This document shows positions 5,847 through 12,523 of a stretch of 13,976 nt of DNA, piece after piece. Origin of the DNA: JAHFJU01 sp964354865 (lineage in GTDB: Bacteria > Patescibacteriota > Gracilibacteria > UBA1369 > UM-FILTER-53-11); assembly GCA_964354865.1 (NCBI GenBank), contig CAYHBN010000040.1, positions 1-13,976 of the forward strand. Direction: 5' to 3'. The position numbers and the translations under genes are program-made. The first letter of the stretch is position 1. Every line of letters begins with the position of its first letter. The notes under the pieces are model-generated. The model made no database searches. It had not been told where the DNA came from and saw only the letters and a list, made by a program, of their open reading frames with translations.

Positions 5847-6991
5847 AGAGCTTCTTCTCCTATCGATAATTCGAGAGCTTCAATCGCCGGCATAACCTGT
5901 GCGCCAATAATCCCCTCAAGATCCCCTCTAAATCCAACGGTGTTTTTCATAACTCGTTCAATCTCTTTTTCTCGTTTATTCCAAATACGCTCCATGGCTC
6001 GCTTTTCAGAATCGAGCCCTTCTTTAAGTTCTGTAAAAGCGAGAACAATAGACTCAATGCGATTTTTGAACTCACTACCAGACAGATAATTATAGAGCAT
6101 ATCCATTTTGGCATCTTTTCCTATCAATGACTGCTTTACGCGACTTACTTCTCCTATTTGATGACGAAGTGCAGCCACAAGTGGAAGGGCATATTTATAC
6201 TCGGTAATCCACACGCCTTCTCTTTGGCCAAAAATCTCAATATCGTCGGGCAAAATCTGAGATGCAATAATAACAATGTCAGCTTTAGCGAGAGCCTGAT
6301 CATCTTTCAGTTTTTTAATCCATTCTTTACTCCATGCTTTTGTATTCTTCGACTCCCACAGGATAGTCCCCTGCTTTTGACCGAATGAAGAATAAACGCA
6401 ATGAACCAAGTCTGCACCTCGAATACCGGTTGGAACGTCGGTAACCGTATCCATAGGAAAAGCAGCCATAAGTGCTTGCTTCAAATTGGTCTCTTGCGCG
6501 TCACCCTGAATCTGCATTGATCCTTGCTCAGCTTTTCGTTGAGCCTCTTCGAGTGCACGCTGAAGCTGTTCTAGTTGTTTTTCTTTTTCAGCTAACTTCA
6601 TTTTTCCCTCTTCTTGTGCTTCTTTACGAGCATCTTCTTGGATTTTTCTCGAAACTTCATCGAGCTTACGTGCAAGCTCTACCTCGGCATTCTTCACCTT
6701 CGATTCAAGCGCTCGCTCACGCTCGCGCAGTTCAAGTTCATGCTTACGTGAGGCATCTAACTCCTTCTCTTTCTCTTCATTTGATCTCTTTAAGTCTGCC
6801 ATCTGCACATCGTTCTTCTTTGCCGCTTCTTCTTGTGCAATTTTCCACAACCGTACTTTTTCTACATCAAGTTTACGGGCTGATTCACGCTCAATCTCAT
6901 CTTTTAATTGAGAGCGAATTTTACCGGTAAGGGCATCGTTTAAAGGTATCGAGGTTCCACATTGTGGGCAAGAAATATTTTGGTCAGACAT
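5843..6991 (-). CDS. DUF2130 coiled-coil protein with PD-(D/E)XK-like core
   Basis: Protein of 382 residues from the ATG at 6991; function unknown. It starts with a CPQCG knuckle (C8, C11) but no second Cys pair, so a zinc ribbon would need dimerisation. A long charged coiled coil covers about 25-160. A globular DUF2130 domain follows, with GADLVHCV (D194), ILWESKNTKAWS (E213, K215), LKDDQ and the strand KADIVIIAS. The spacing D...ExK...Q resembles restriction-endonuclease-fold nucleases, so a DNA-acting enzyme is possible, but activity is not known. Two final helices are rich in Glu and Arg. The upstream ATG at 7000 is unlikely because it touches the -10 box at 7001. Convergent with fmt (4-bp overlap of the two TAA stops) and divergent from the ABC-F gene across 111 bp. 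No neighbour reveals its substrate. Confidence 0.88.
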   Translation of the reverse strand: MSDQNISCPQCGTSIPLNDALTGKIRSQLKDEIERESARKLDVEKVRLWKIAQEEAAKKNDVQMADLKRSNEEKEKELDASRKHELELRERERALESKVKNAEVELARKLDEVSRKIQEDARKEAQEEGKMKLAEKEKQLEQLQRALEEAQRKAEQGSMQIQGDAQETNLKQALMAAFPMDTVTDVPTGIRGADLVHCVYSSFGQKQGTILWESKNTKAWSKEWIKKLKDDQALAKADIVIIASQILPDDIEIFGQREGVWITEYKYALPLVAALRHQIGEVSRVKQSLIGKDAKMDMLYNYLSGSEFKNRIESIVLAFTELKEGLDSEKRAMERIWNKREKEIERVMKNTVGFRGDLEGIIGAQVMPAIEALELSIGEEAL

Positions 6992-7000
6992 AATACGCAT

Positions 7001-7029
7001 ACTGTATATGCGCGAGCGCTCACAGTCAA
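7001..7029 (-). promoter_or_regulatory. Promoter of DUF2130 gene
   Basis: TTGACT (7029-7024), 17-bp spacer, TACAGT (7006-7001). The -10 ends 9 nt before the ATG at 6991, so transcription should begin about 2-3 nt before it. The spacer contains the 8-bp palindrome GAGCGCTC (7014-7021), a possible operator. Confidence 0.55.
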
Positions 7030-7063
7030 ATTTATTTAGCGTAGATTGACATCTAAAAATTAT

Positions 7064-7092
7064 TTCACTTTTTCTATCTTTTGCGCTACTCT
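7064..7092 (+). promoter_or_regulatory. Putative promoter of ABC-F gene
   Basis: TTCACT (7064-7069), 17-bp spacer, TACTCT (7087-7092). Both elements match the consensus at four of six positions. The -10 ends 10 nt before the ATG at 7103. A perfect TTGACA at 7046-7051 has no partner -10 at normal spacing. Confidence 0.4.
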
Positions 7093-7102
7093 ACGCCCAC
7101 AT

Positions 7103-8593
7103 ATGGCAAACGATACAGGTACAATAGTAGGCTTTGACAACGTAACCTTTGAATTCAAAGAGAACAAACCACTCATGAAAGAGGTTTCGTTTTCAGTCAA
7201 AAACGGCTCAAAGATAACAATAATGGGTCAAAACGGTGCTGGAAAATCGACGATTCTGAAGATGATAATGGAGGCATACAAGCCACAAGGTAAAAAAGGA
7301 GAGCATCATATGTTTTCACCGAAAATTGGAAAAGTGAACTTAGTACCTGGATACACCGTTGCAACCGCGCACCAAGTTATTTCTCATGAAGACCGTGAAC
7401 TTACGGTTCTAGATTATTTTCAAAAACACTACGGTGAGCATACGTATGATATTGGCAAACGAATCGACGAAGCGCTTAACGCAGTAAACTTTAAGGCACC
7501 CCACGATAGAATCGTAAAATCTTTTTCGGGTGGCCAACAAGCACGTTTGCTTTTAGCTTCAGCACTCATTCAAGATCCGGACTTGCTGCTTCTCGATGAG
7601 CCCACCAATAACCTTGATGCCGATGGAATCGCTCATTTAACAGGATTTTTACTCTGCCATGAAAAAACATGCATAGTCATCTCGCACGATGCTGACTTCT
7701 TAAATAGCTTTACCGATGGAGTGTTGTATCTTGATGTTCACACCCGAAAAATAGAACAATACGTTGGTAACTACTACGATGTACAAGAGCGAATTGCAGA
7801 TCAAATCGAAAAAGAGAATATGAAGAATGCACGTCTTCAAAAAGAAGCTCAGCAAAAAAAAGAGCAGGCAAACGCCTTTGCAAATAAAGGAGGAAATCTT
7901 CGTTTCGTTGCTAAAAAAATGCGTGAAGCTGCTGCAGAAATGGAAGAAAATATGGTGGATATTCGCCGTGAAGACCGTACTATTCGAGATTTTACGATTC
8001 CGATTCAAAAAGACATGAAGGGTGAAATTTTCAATATTTCATCTTTCTCCATGATAAAAGACCATAAAGCAGTAACAAAGAAATGCCGAATCTCACTCAA
8101 TAAAAATCAGCATTTATTGCTCACAGGACCTAACGGAATAGGAAAAACGACGCTACTCGAGGCCCTCGCAACGGGTAAAGCAAAAGGAGCACAGATTACT
8201 CCAGGTATTGAGGTAGGCTACTACCGACAGGACTTTTCTACTCTCAACTTTGAAGATACCGTTTATGAGTCTCTTCTCGCCGTGGCGAAAGACATAACAG
8301 AACAAAACATTAGAGGTATTGCCGCCGGATTTTTAATTACCGGCGAATTTATTCACAGCAAAATTGGCAGCCTCTCAGAAGGACAAAAAGGACTCGTTGC
8401 ATTTGCTCGACTTGTTTTGCAAGAGCCTGGTCTTTTGATTCTCGATGAACCAACGAACCACATTAACTTCCGCCATATTCCCGTGATAGCAAAAGCTCTC
8501 GACGAATACGAAGGTGCTATGATTCTGGTTTCACACGTTCCCGAGTTCGTTTCACAAATCCGCATCGATCAGACGCTTGATCTTAATGCCTAA
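7103..8593 (+). CDS. ABC-F-type ATPase (two ABC domains, no membrane domain)
   Basis: Soluble protein of 496 residues with two nucleotide-binding domains joined by a charged helical linker rich in Lys and Glu (about 230-300). This is the ABC-F layout, whose members act on ribosomes as translation factors or antibiotic-protection proteins. Domain 1: Walker A GQNGAGKST (42-50), signature FSGGQQAR (141-148), Walker B LLLLDEPTNNLD (161-172). Domain 2: Walker A GPNGIGKTT (about 343-351), signature LSEGQKG and Walker B LLILDEPTNH, then the H-switch VSH. Odd: the second signature is LSEGQ rather than the LSGGE/LSGGQ usual in ABC-F, and DEPTNH is followed by INF instead of LD. The ATG at 7103 is preferred over a TTG at 7046, which lies within a TTGACA. 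Its TAA directly abuts the stop of the convergent lipoprotein gene. A specific family (Uup, EttA, ARE) cannot be assigned. Confidence 0.92.
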   Translation: MANDTGTIVGFDNVTFEFKENKPLMKEVSFSVKNGSKITIMGQNGAGKSTILKMIMEAYKPQGKKGEHHMFSPKIGKVNLVPGYTVATAHQVISHEDRELTVLDYFQKHYGEHTYDIGKRIDEALNAVNFKAPHDRIVKSFSGGQQARLLLASALIQDPDLLLLDEPTNNLDADGIAHLTGFLLCHEKTCIVISHDADFLNSFTDGVLYLDVHTRKIEQYVGNYYDVQERIADQIEKENMKNARLQKEAQQKKEQANAFANKGGNLRFVAKKMREAAAEMEENMVDIRREDRTIRDFTIPIQKDMKGEIFNISSFSMIKDHKAVTKKCRISLNKNQHLLLTGPNGIGKTTLLEALATGKAKGAQITPGIEVGYYRQDFSTLNFEDTVYESLLAVAKDITEQNIRGIAAGFLITGEFIHSKIGSLSEGQKGLVAFARLVLQEPGLLILDEPTNHINFRHIPVIAKALDEYEGAMILVSHVPEFVSQIRIDQTLDLNA

Positions 8594-9994
8594 TTATTTT
8601 TTCTTAGGAACAACTATCTTCGGATACATTCCCAAAGGAGCTTCTTTTCGCAAAATTGCGTTTATGGCTGCCTGTGCATTTGAAAATGCCGTTCTGGCCG
8701 ACATACCCTTTGTAGCCTGAGAAATAGCGTCGTTGAAAATCTCTCTATAGCGCTGATCTGAGTAGGATTTTATAGTTACTGCCGAACCAATTTGATTCAC
8801 AAAAACCGCCAAAGGAGTGCTCGATTTTTGAAATTCCAGCAAGTCACGACGTGCAGCTGGTAAATGCGTTTTTTCAAGGTATACCTTACTTAACTCTTTT
8901 GAAGAAGCGAATTGAATAAAATCCCATGCAAGAGCTTGATTCTTAGAAGTTCTCGAAACACCCAAACCGTAATAGCTAGCAAGTGTTTTGTGAGTAGTAA
9001 TATCTGTAGAAATCTGTGGAAGCGGAGCTATTCGTATATCGGTATTAGATACTACCGAAGCACCTCTAGATTTTGCTTCTTTAATTTCATTAGACAACTT
9101 TGAAAATAATCCAGAGTACGCTACTATCGCCGCTACTTTACCAGATACCAATGCATCTACTTCGGGAGTGGTCGTCGTAAGCGAAGGATTAGTTAACTCA
9201 CTACCCCAACCAAATTCTTTTGCATTTCTATCTGCAAATGAGAGAAAATACTCAAAATACTTTTGAGAATTTTCAGCAAACTTGGCCTGCTTAAATGAAC
9301 CGTCATAAAATTCACCAGCTGCTTGAATAACAAAGTTCTGCAAAATATCTGAAGAAAGAGCAATATTGTCTGCTCTGCCAAATGCAATTGAACCACGTTC
9401 GAGAAGTTGACCATCTGGCTTTTTAACAACCAAAAGCGGACTGTCTTTTCGAACTTCATCCCAGGTAATAGGAGGCTGACCTCTCTCTGGAATGGCTTTT
9501 TCATACATTGCTTTATTGTAATAAAGAGCAAGAGTATCAATAAAAAGAGGCAACGCATAAATTTTCTTTGTACCATCAACAGGATCCGGCTGAATAAAAT
9601 CATTCTGGGCGACGTTAACGTATACCGTACCGAAAGCCTGGGGGGTAAGTGAGGTAGAAGTAAGTGGAACTAATTTTTTTAAATGCTTTGGAAGCCAGGT
9701 ATTGTGCACGTAAAAAATATCGGGGCCTGTACCTTCTGCCATTTCGTTAATTAATTGATTTTCATACTCATCTTGTGAATCAAATTTTTTATATTTTACC
9801 GTAACTGTTGGCTGACGTTTTTTATAGCTGGTGATAAATCCGGCGACAGCATCACTAGAATCTAATCCGTAAATAGTTAGTGTCGTTGGAGCTACTGAAG
9901 TGGTCTTTGTTTTTGAAGCACAAGCCGTTAAAAGCGGTATGAGCAAAAACACGAAAATGAATGCCGAAACACCTTTCTTATATATATTTTTCAT
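8594..9994 (-). CDS. Solute-binding lipoprotein (family 1, sugar ABC type)
   Basis: Extracellular substrate-binding protein of 466 residues, of the kind (UgpB/MalE-like, COG1653) that delivers sugars or similar solutes to an ABC importer. A lipoprotein signal covers residues 1-24: basic MKNIYKKG, a hydrophobic core, then lipobox LTAC with C25 as the lipidated residue. The mature part has the family pattern TLTIYGLDSSDAVAGFITSYKK, GPDIFYVHNTWLP, YALPLFIDTLALYYNKAMYE and TWDEV, and a later AWDFIQFASSKE segment. It ends in a basic tail. No permease or ATPase gene is in the window, so its transporter is elsewhere or absent. It follows the glycosyltransferase gene by 15 bp and has its own extended -10 overlapping the end of that gene. 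The substrate cannot be told from sequence. Confidence 0.9.
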   Translation of the reverse strand: MKNIYKKGVSAFIFVFLLIPLLTACASKTKTTSVAPTTLTIYGLDSSDAVAGFITSYKKRQPTVTVKYKKFDSQDEYENQLINEMAEGTGPDIFYVHNTWLPKHLKKLVPLTSTSLTPQAFGTVYVNVAQNDFIQPDPVDGTKKIYALPLFIDTLALYYNKAMYEKAIPERGQPPITWDEVRKDSPLLVVKKPDGQLLERGSIAFGRADNIALSSDILQNFVIQAAGEFYDGSFKQAKFAENSQKYFEYFLSFADRNAKEFGWGSELTNPSLTTTTPEVDALVSGKVAAIVAYSGLFSKLSNEIKEAKSRGASVVSNTDIRIAPLPQISTDITTHKTLASYYGLGVSRTSKNQALAWDFIQFASSKELSKVYLEKTHLPAARRDLLEFQKSSTPLAVFVNQIGSAVTIKSYSDQRYREIFNDAISQATKGMSARTAFSNAQAAINAILRKEAPLGMYPKIVVPKKK

Positions 9995-10003
9995 ATTGCG
10001 CTT

Positions 10004-10032
10004 AGTCTATCACCCTTTAAGCCCTTTGAGAA
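10004..10032 (-). promoter_or_regulatory. Extended -10 promoter of lipoprotein gene
   Basis: TTCTCA (10032-10027), 17-bp spacer, TAGACT (10009-10004) preceded by an extended-10 TG at 10012-10011. The -10 ends 9 nt before the ATG at 9994 and the whole element lies over the end of the glycosyltransferase gene. Confidence 0.45.
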
Positions 10033-10906
10033 AATATTTTTTTGAGAGTGCATAGAAATATAAATCCTTCCAAATTATTTTCCACAAAAACAATAATGGA
10101 GCGGCAGAAATGAGTGAGAATATTATTTTCTTAAGAGGACGTGGCAACAGTTGTACATCAGGATGTTTTCTTTGAAACAAGTGGAGCCCACGACCAACCG
10201 AGTATTCACGTTTCGTAAAGGTTTCAAGTGTTTGTGGATGGTGATGATACCCTATAGCTTTTGGGCAATAATACAGCGTGAGCTTTTCTTTTTTAAACAA
10301 ACGCAGACCGAGATCTATGTCTTCCCAACCGTATCCTTTAAATGACTCATCAAATGAGTGTTTTTCAAGTACTGCCTTTTTAAGTGAAATATTTGCAGTG
10401 TAAAAAAAATGCCAACTCGCGGTGTCCTTTTCTTTCAGAAGATCGTAGGCAAACTGTCCGCCACCGAAACGACCAAGAATGGCAGTACCAGACTCGAGAA
10501 AACGCATGAGTGGCGTAATATCTTGCGAACGATCCCAGGTAACAAAACCAAGACAACCGGCATTTATTTCGGGGTGTGCTTTGTGTGACTCAACATGATG
10601 TTTCAGTAGATCAGGAGAGGCAAAAATATCATCTCCAATAAACAAAATTACAGGAGTGCGCGCATGGGAAACTCCCCTGTTTCGCGCAGCACCGGCACCC
10701 TTATTTTCTTGCACAAAGAACTTGAAGGTCAACGGAGTTTTCTCTTTATATGCAGTGAGAAAATCGCGCGTTCCGTCGGTACTACCATCATCAACGACAA
10801 TGACCTCGAACTGAGAGTGTGGAATTGTTTGTTCTTCAAGTCTTTTAAGGCACGAAACAAGTTTTTCGCGTCGATTAAAGGTAGGAATGACAACAGAAAT
10901 TTTCAC
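10010..10906 (-). CDS. Family 2 (GT-A) glycosyltransferase
   Basis: Predicted enzyme of 298 residues that moves a sugar from a nucleotide-sugar donor to an envelope glycan or lipid; acceptor unknown. Seen: the GT2 start KISVVIPTFNRREKL, VVDDGSTDG (D39, D40) for the nucleotide, NKGAGAARNRG, the DxD-equivalent GDD (91-93) and the acceptor-side motif GYGWEDIDLGLRL (W194, E195, D196). The domain order is complete. A hydrophobic helix near the C-terminus (about 266-282, ISAAPLLFLWKIIW) with basic flanks may attach it to the inner face of the membrane. The start is a GTG at 10906. TACACT ends 6 nt before it, so the mRNA may be leaderless with a GTG start. It follows ssb by 23 bp and precedes the lipoprotein gene by 15 bp. 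Overall fold is sure, specificity is not. Confidence 0.93.
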   Translation of the reverse strand: MKISVVIPTFNRREKLVSCLKRLEEQTIPHSQFEVIVVDDGSTDGTRDFLTAYKEKTPLTFKFFVQENKGAGAARNRGVSHARTPVILFIGDDIFASPDLLKHHVESHKAHPEINAGCLGFVTWDRSQDITPLMRFLESGTAILGRFGGGQFAYDLLKEKDTASWHFFYTANISLKKAVLEKHSFDESFKGYGWEDIDLGLRLFKKEKLTLYYCPKAIGYHHHPQTLETFTKREYSVGRGLHLFQRKHPDVQLLPRPLKKIIFSLISAAPLLFLWKIIWKDLYFYALSKKYFLKGLKG

Positions 10907-10912
10907 ACTCTC

Positions 10913-10940
10913 AGTGTAGAAGAGTTGTTCTAATAATCAA
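10913..10940 (-). promoter_or_regulatory. Putative promoter of glycosyltransferase gene inside ssb 3' end
   Basis: TTGATT (10940-10935), 16-bp spacer, TACACT (10918-10913), four of six matches each. The -35 lies in the last codons of ssb. The -10 ends 6 nt before the GTG start, so the transcript would start at or very near the GTG. Confidence 0.4.
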
Positions 10941-11424
10941 CTACTTCTTCTACCGCTGCCCCTTTGAATGTGAATTTCTTGGCAAGATCTTCAGCGTATT
11001 CAGATTCAGCGGCTTCGAGAGCAGCATCATCTGTCTTGATTGATGAAGCGGAATCCTCTGCTTCGAGACCTTTCTTAGACTTTCGAGAACCTTTATTAAA
11101 GGGTACAAAATTAAAATCCTCTGCAATAATTTCGGTTATTTTTCGCACTACGCCCTCTTTGCTTGCGTACGAACGAGTGCTTAAACGACCAGACAACAAT
11201 ATGGGAGAACCTTTTTTAAAGTACTCGCAAATAGTATCACCGAGTTTTCCAAACGCGACCGCCTTGTGAAAATGCGTTTCAGTCATCGCATTCCCGTCTT
11301 TGTCTTTCCAATCGCGGTTTGTCGCAACTGAAAAATTTGTCATACCAGAACCCGTTTTTGTTGCTTTCGCTTGAGGATCGGCAGTGAGATTGCCGAGCAA
11401 CATAACCTTGTTAAAACTTCGCAT
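10930..11424 (-). CDS. ssb: Single-stranded DNA-binding protein
   Basis: Binds and protects single-stranded DNA in replication and repair, normally as a tetramer. The 164 residues show an OB fold over about 1-110: FNKVMLLGNLTADPQ, TNFSVATNRDW, ETHFHKAVAFGKLGDTICEYFKKGSPILLSGRL and the strand ITEIIAEDFNFV, all typical of bacterial SSB. A charged linker of about 50 residues follows. Odd: the protein ends in VEEVVDY rather than the usual acidic DDDIPF tip, by which SSB recruits partner proteins, so partner binding may be altered. It is not in the usual rpsF-ssb-rpsR arrangement; the next gene downstream is a glycosyltransferase. Start ATG at 11424, no Shine-Dalgarno sequence, and only a weak -10 candidate (TTAACT). 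Divergent from ribE across 103 bp. Confidence 0.95.
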   Translation of the reverse strand: MRSFNKVMLLGNLTADPQAKATKTGSGMTNFSVATNRDWKDKDGNAMTETHFHKAVAFGKLGDTICEYFKKGSPILLSGRLSTRSYASKEGVVRKITEIIAEDFNFVPFNKGSRKSKKGLEAEDSASSIKTDDAALEAAESEYAEDLAKKFTFKGAAVEEVVDY

Positions 11425-11504
11425 AAATTAGAAGTTAAGAAATAGATATCTGCGTTGTAGCAAACAAATATGAACGGCGATTAACATAGAAATGAACTGC
11501 AAAA

Positions 11505-11515
11505 TACGCTATGCT
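11505..11515 (+). promoter_or_regulatory. Possible -10 region of ribE
   Basis: Overlapping hexamers TACGCT (11505-11510) and TATGCT (11510-11515) lie 12-17 nt before the ATG at 11528. TTAACA (11481-11486), five of six to the -35 consensus, is 18 bp before the first. No FMN riboswitch would fit in the 103-bp gap, and none is seen. Confidence 0.3.
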
Positions 11516-11527
11516 CCGTTTTGCCTT

Positions 11528-12106
11528 ATGTTTACAGGAATTATCAACTCAATCGGGACGGTAAAAAAAGTTTCAGCATCATCGAAAATTAAGACTTTTT
11601 CAATTGAATGCCCTGGCTTGAGCGCAAAATTAGGAGACTCAATCGCTATTAACGGCACATGCCTCACGATAGCGAGCATTAAAGGCTCTATCTACACATT
11701 TGACGTCGTTAAAGAGACGCTTTCACTGACAACACTCGGTACTCTGAAAGAAGGTTCACACGTGAATTTAGAAAAAAGCCTCACTCTTCAATCTGGTATC
11801 GATGGACATTTGGTTACAGGACACGTCGATTGCGTTGCAACAGTGACTCAAATGCTACGAGACGGTAATAATATCGATATTTCGGTTCGATTCCCAAAAA
11901 TCCTCAAAAAATTCATAGCCAAAAAAGGGAGCATTACGTTGAATGGAGTGAGCCTTACGGTGACAAAGGTGACAGCCGATTCGTTGTCGGTTACTTTCGT
12001 TCCACACACACTAAAAATGACCACCCTCAAAGAGCTTACAGAAGGCGATGGAGTGAATCTTGAGGTCGACGTTTTGGCCCGATATGTGTACAATGCAACT
12101 CGATGA
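11528..12106 (+). CDS. ribE: Riboflavin synthase (alpha subunit)
   Basis: Dismutates two 6,7-dimethyl-8-ribityllumazines into riboflavin and the pyrimidine precursor, in the cytoplasm. The 192 residues form two homologous lumazine-binding barrels (about 1-87 and 96-187). Seen: the canonical start MFTGIINSIG, NGTCLT (42-47), GHLVTGHVD (93-101), NGVSLTV (139-145) and VPHTL (158-162). The family length is 190-215, so it is intact. The ATG at 11528 is chosen because homologues begin at MFTGII; a 12-codon extension to 11492 has no support. Its stop shares an ATGA overlap with ribH, so the two are translationally coupled. The early enzymes ribBA and ribD are not in the window, so the full pathway cannot be judged. 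Confidence 0.96.
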   Translation: MFTGIINSIGTVKKVSASSKIKTFSIECPGLSAKLGDSIAINGTCLTIASIKGSIYTFDVVKETLSLTTLGTLKEGSHVNLEKSLTLQSGIDGHLVTGHVDCVATVTQMLRDGNNIDISVRFPKILKKFIAKKGSITLNGVSLTVTKVTADSLSVTFVPHTLKMTTLKELTEGDGVNLEVDVLARYVYNATR

Positions 12107-12516
12107 AAATTGCACTTGTTCATGCCACATTCAACGATGATATTGGTGAACGACTACTCGCAGGGGCGCTACGTTTTTTAGATACCGTGAATGAAAAAGA
12201 TGTCGAAGTTTTTGCTGTGCCAGGAGCTCTTGAGTTGGCTCCTTTTATTGAACACCTTATTCGAGGGGGAAAATACCGTGGTTATATCGCACTCGGTGCC
12301 GTTATTAAAGGCGAAACACATCACTTTGAATCAGTTTGTTCGGGCACTACCTATGGGCTACAAAAAATTGCAATAGAAGGCGATGTTCCCGTGATGAATG
12401 GTGTTTTAATGTGTTATGACAAAGGACAAGCTGTAGCTCGATCTGGTGATGGTGAAGAAAATAAAGGATTCGAATGCGCAAAAGGATTGATTGAAGTTCT
12501 AAAACACTATAACTAA
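12103..12516 (+). CDS. ribH: 6,7-dimethyl-8-ribityllumazine synthase
   Basis: Condenses the ribityl-aminouracil intermediate with dihydroxybutanone phosphate, supplying the substrate of RibE. The 137 residues are at the short end of the family. Key residues are present: F10 (stacks on the pyrimidine ring), VPGALELAPFI (39-49), GAVIKGETHHF (65-75) with the catalytic histidine at H74, VPVMNGVL (95-102), R113 (phosphate of the second substrate) and NKG (120-122). By length and motifs it is a classical lumazine synthase that should form pentamers or 60-mers. The ATG overlaps the ribE stop by 4 bp. TACAAT also ends 8 nt before the ATG, so some separate transcription is possible. Seven nucleotides after its stop comes pgk. 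Confidence 0.96.
   Translation: MKIALVHATFNDDIGERLLAGALRFLDTVNEKDVEVFAVPGALELAPFIEHLIRGGKYRGYIALGAVIKGETHHFESVCSGTTYGLQKIAIEGDVPVMNGVLMCYDKGQAVARSGDGEENKGFECAKGLIEVLKHYN
12508..12513 (+). promoter_or_regulatory. Putative -10 box of pgk inside ribH end
   Basis: TATAAC (five of six to TATAAT) ends 10 nt before the pgk ATG and lies over the last ribH codons. A TTGATT is 15 bp upstream, a little close for a -35. It could allow pgk expression apart from the rib genes. Confidence 0.4.
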
Positions 12517-12523
12517 TTTTCAT

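Noticed and set aside
6472..6930. Plus-strand frame of 152 residues opposite DUF2130
   Set aside because: It is the antisense of a Glu/Lys/Arg-rich coiled coil, which commonly stays open and gives Leu/Ser-rich nonsense.
8589..8608. CCTAA...TTAGG with an internal T run, as a bidirectional terminator for ABC-F and the lipoprotein gene
   Set aside because: The stem is 5 bp with a 10-nt loop and AT-rich, and the T run is in the loop, not after the stem; too weak to annotate.
11425..11527. Possible FMN riboswitch ahead of ribE
   Set aside because: The gap is only 103 bp and no conserved FMN-element helices or G-rich boxes can be found.
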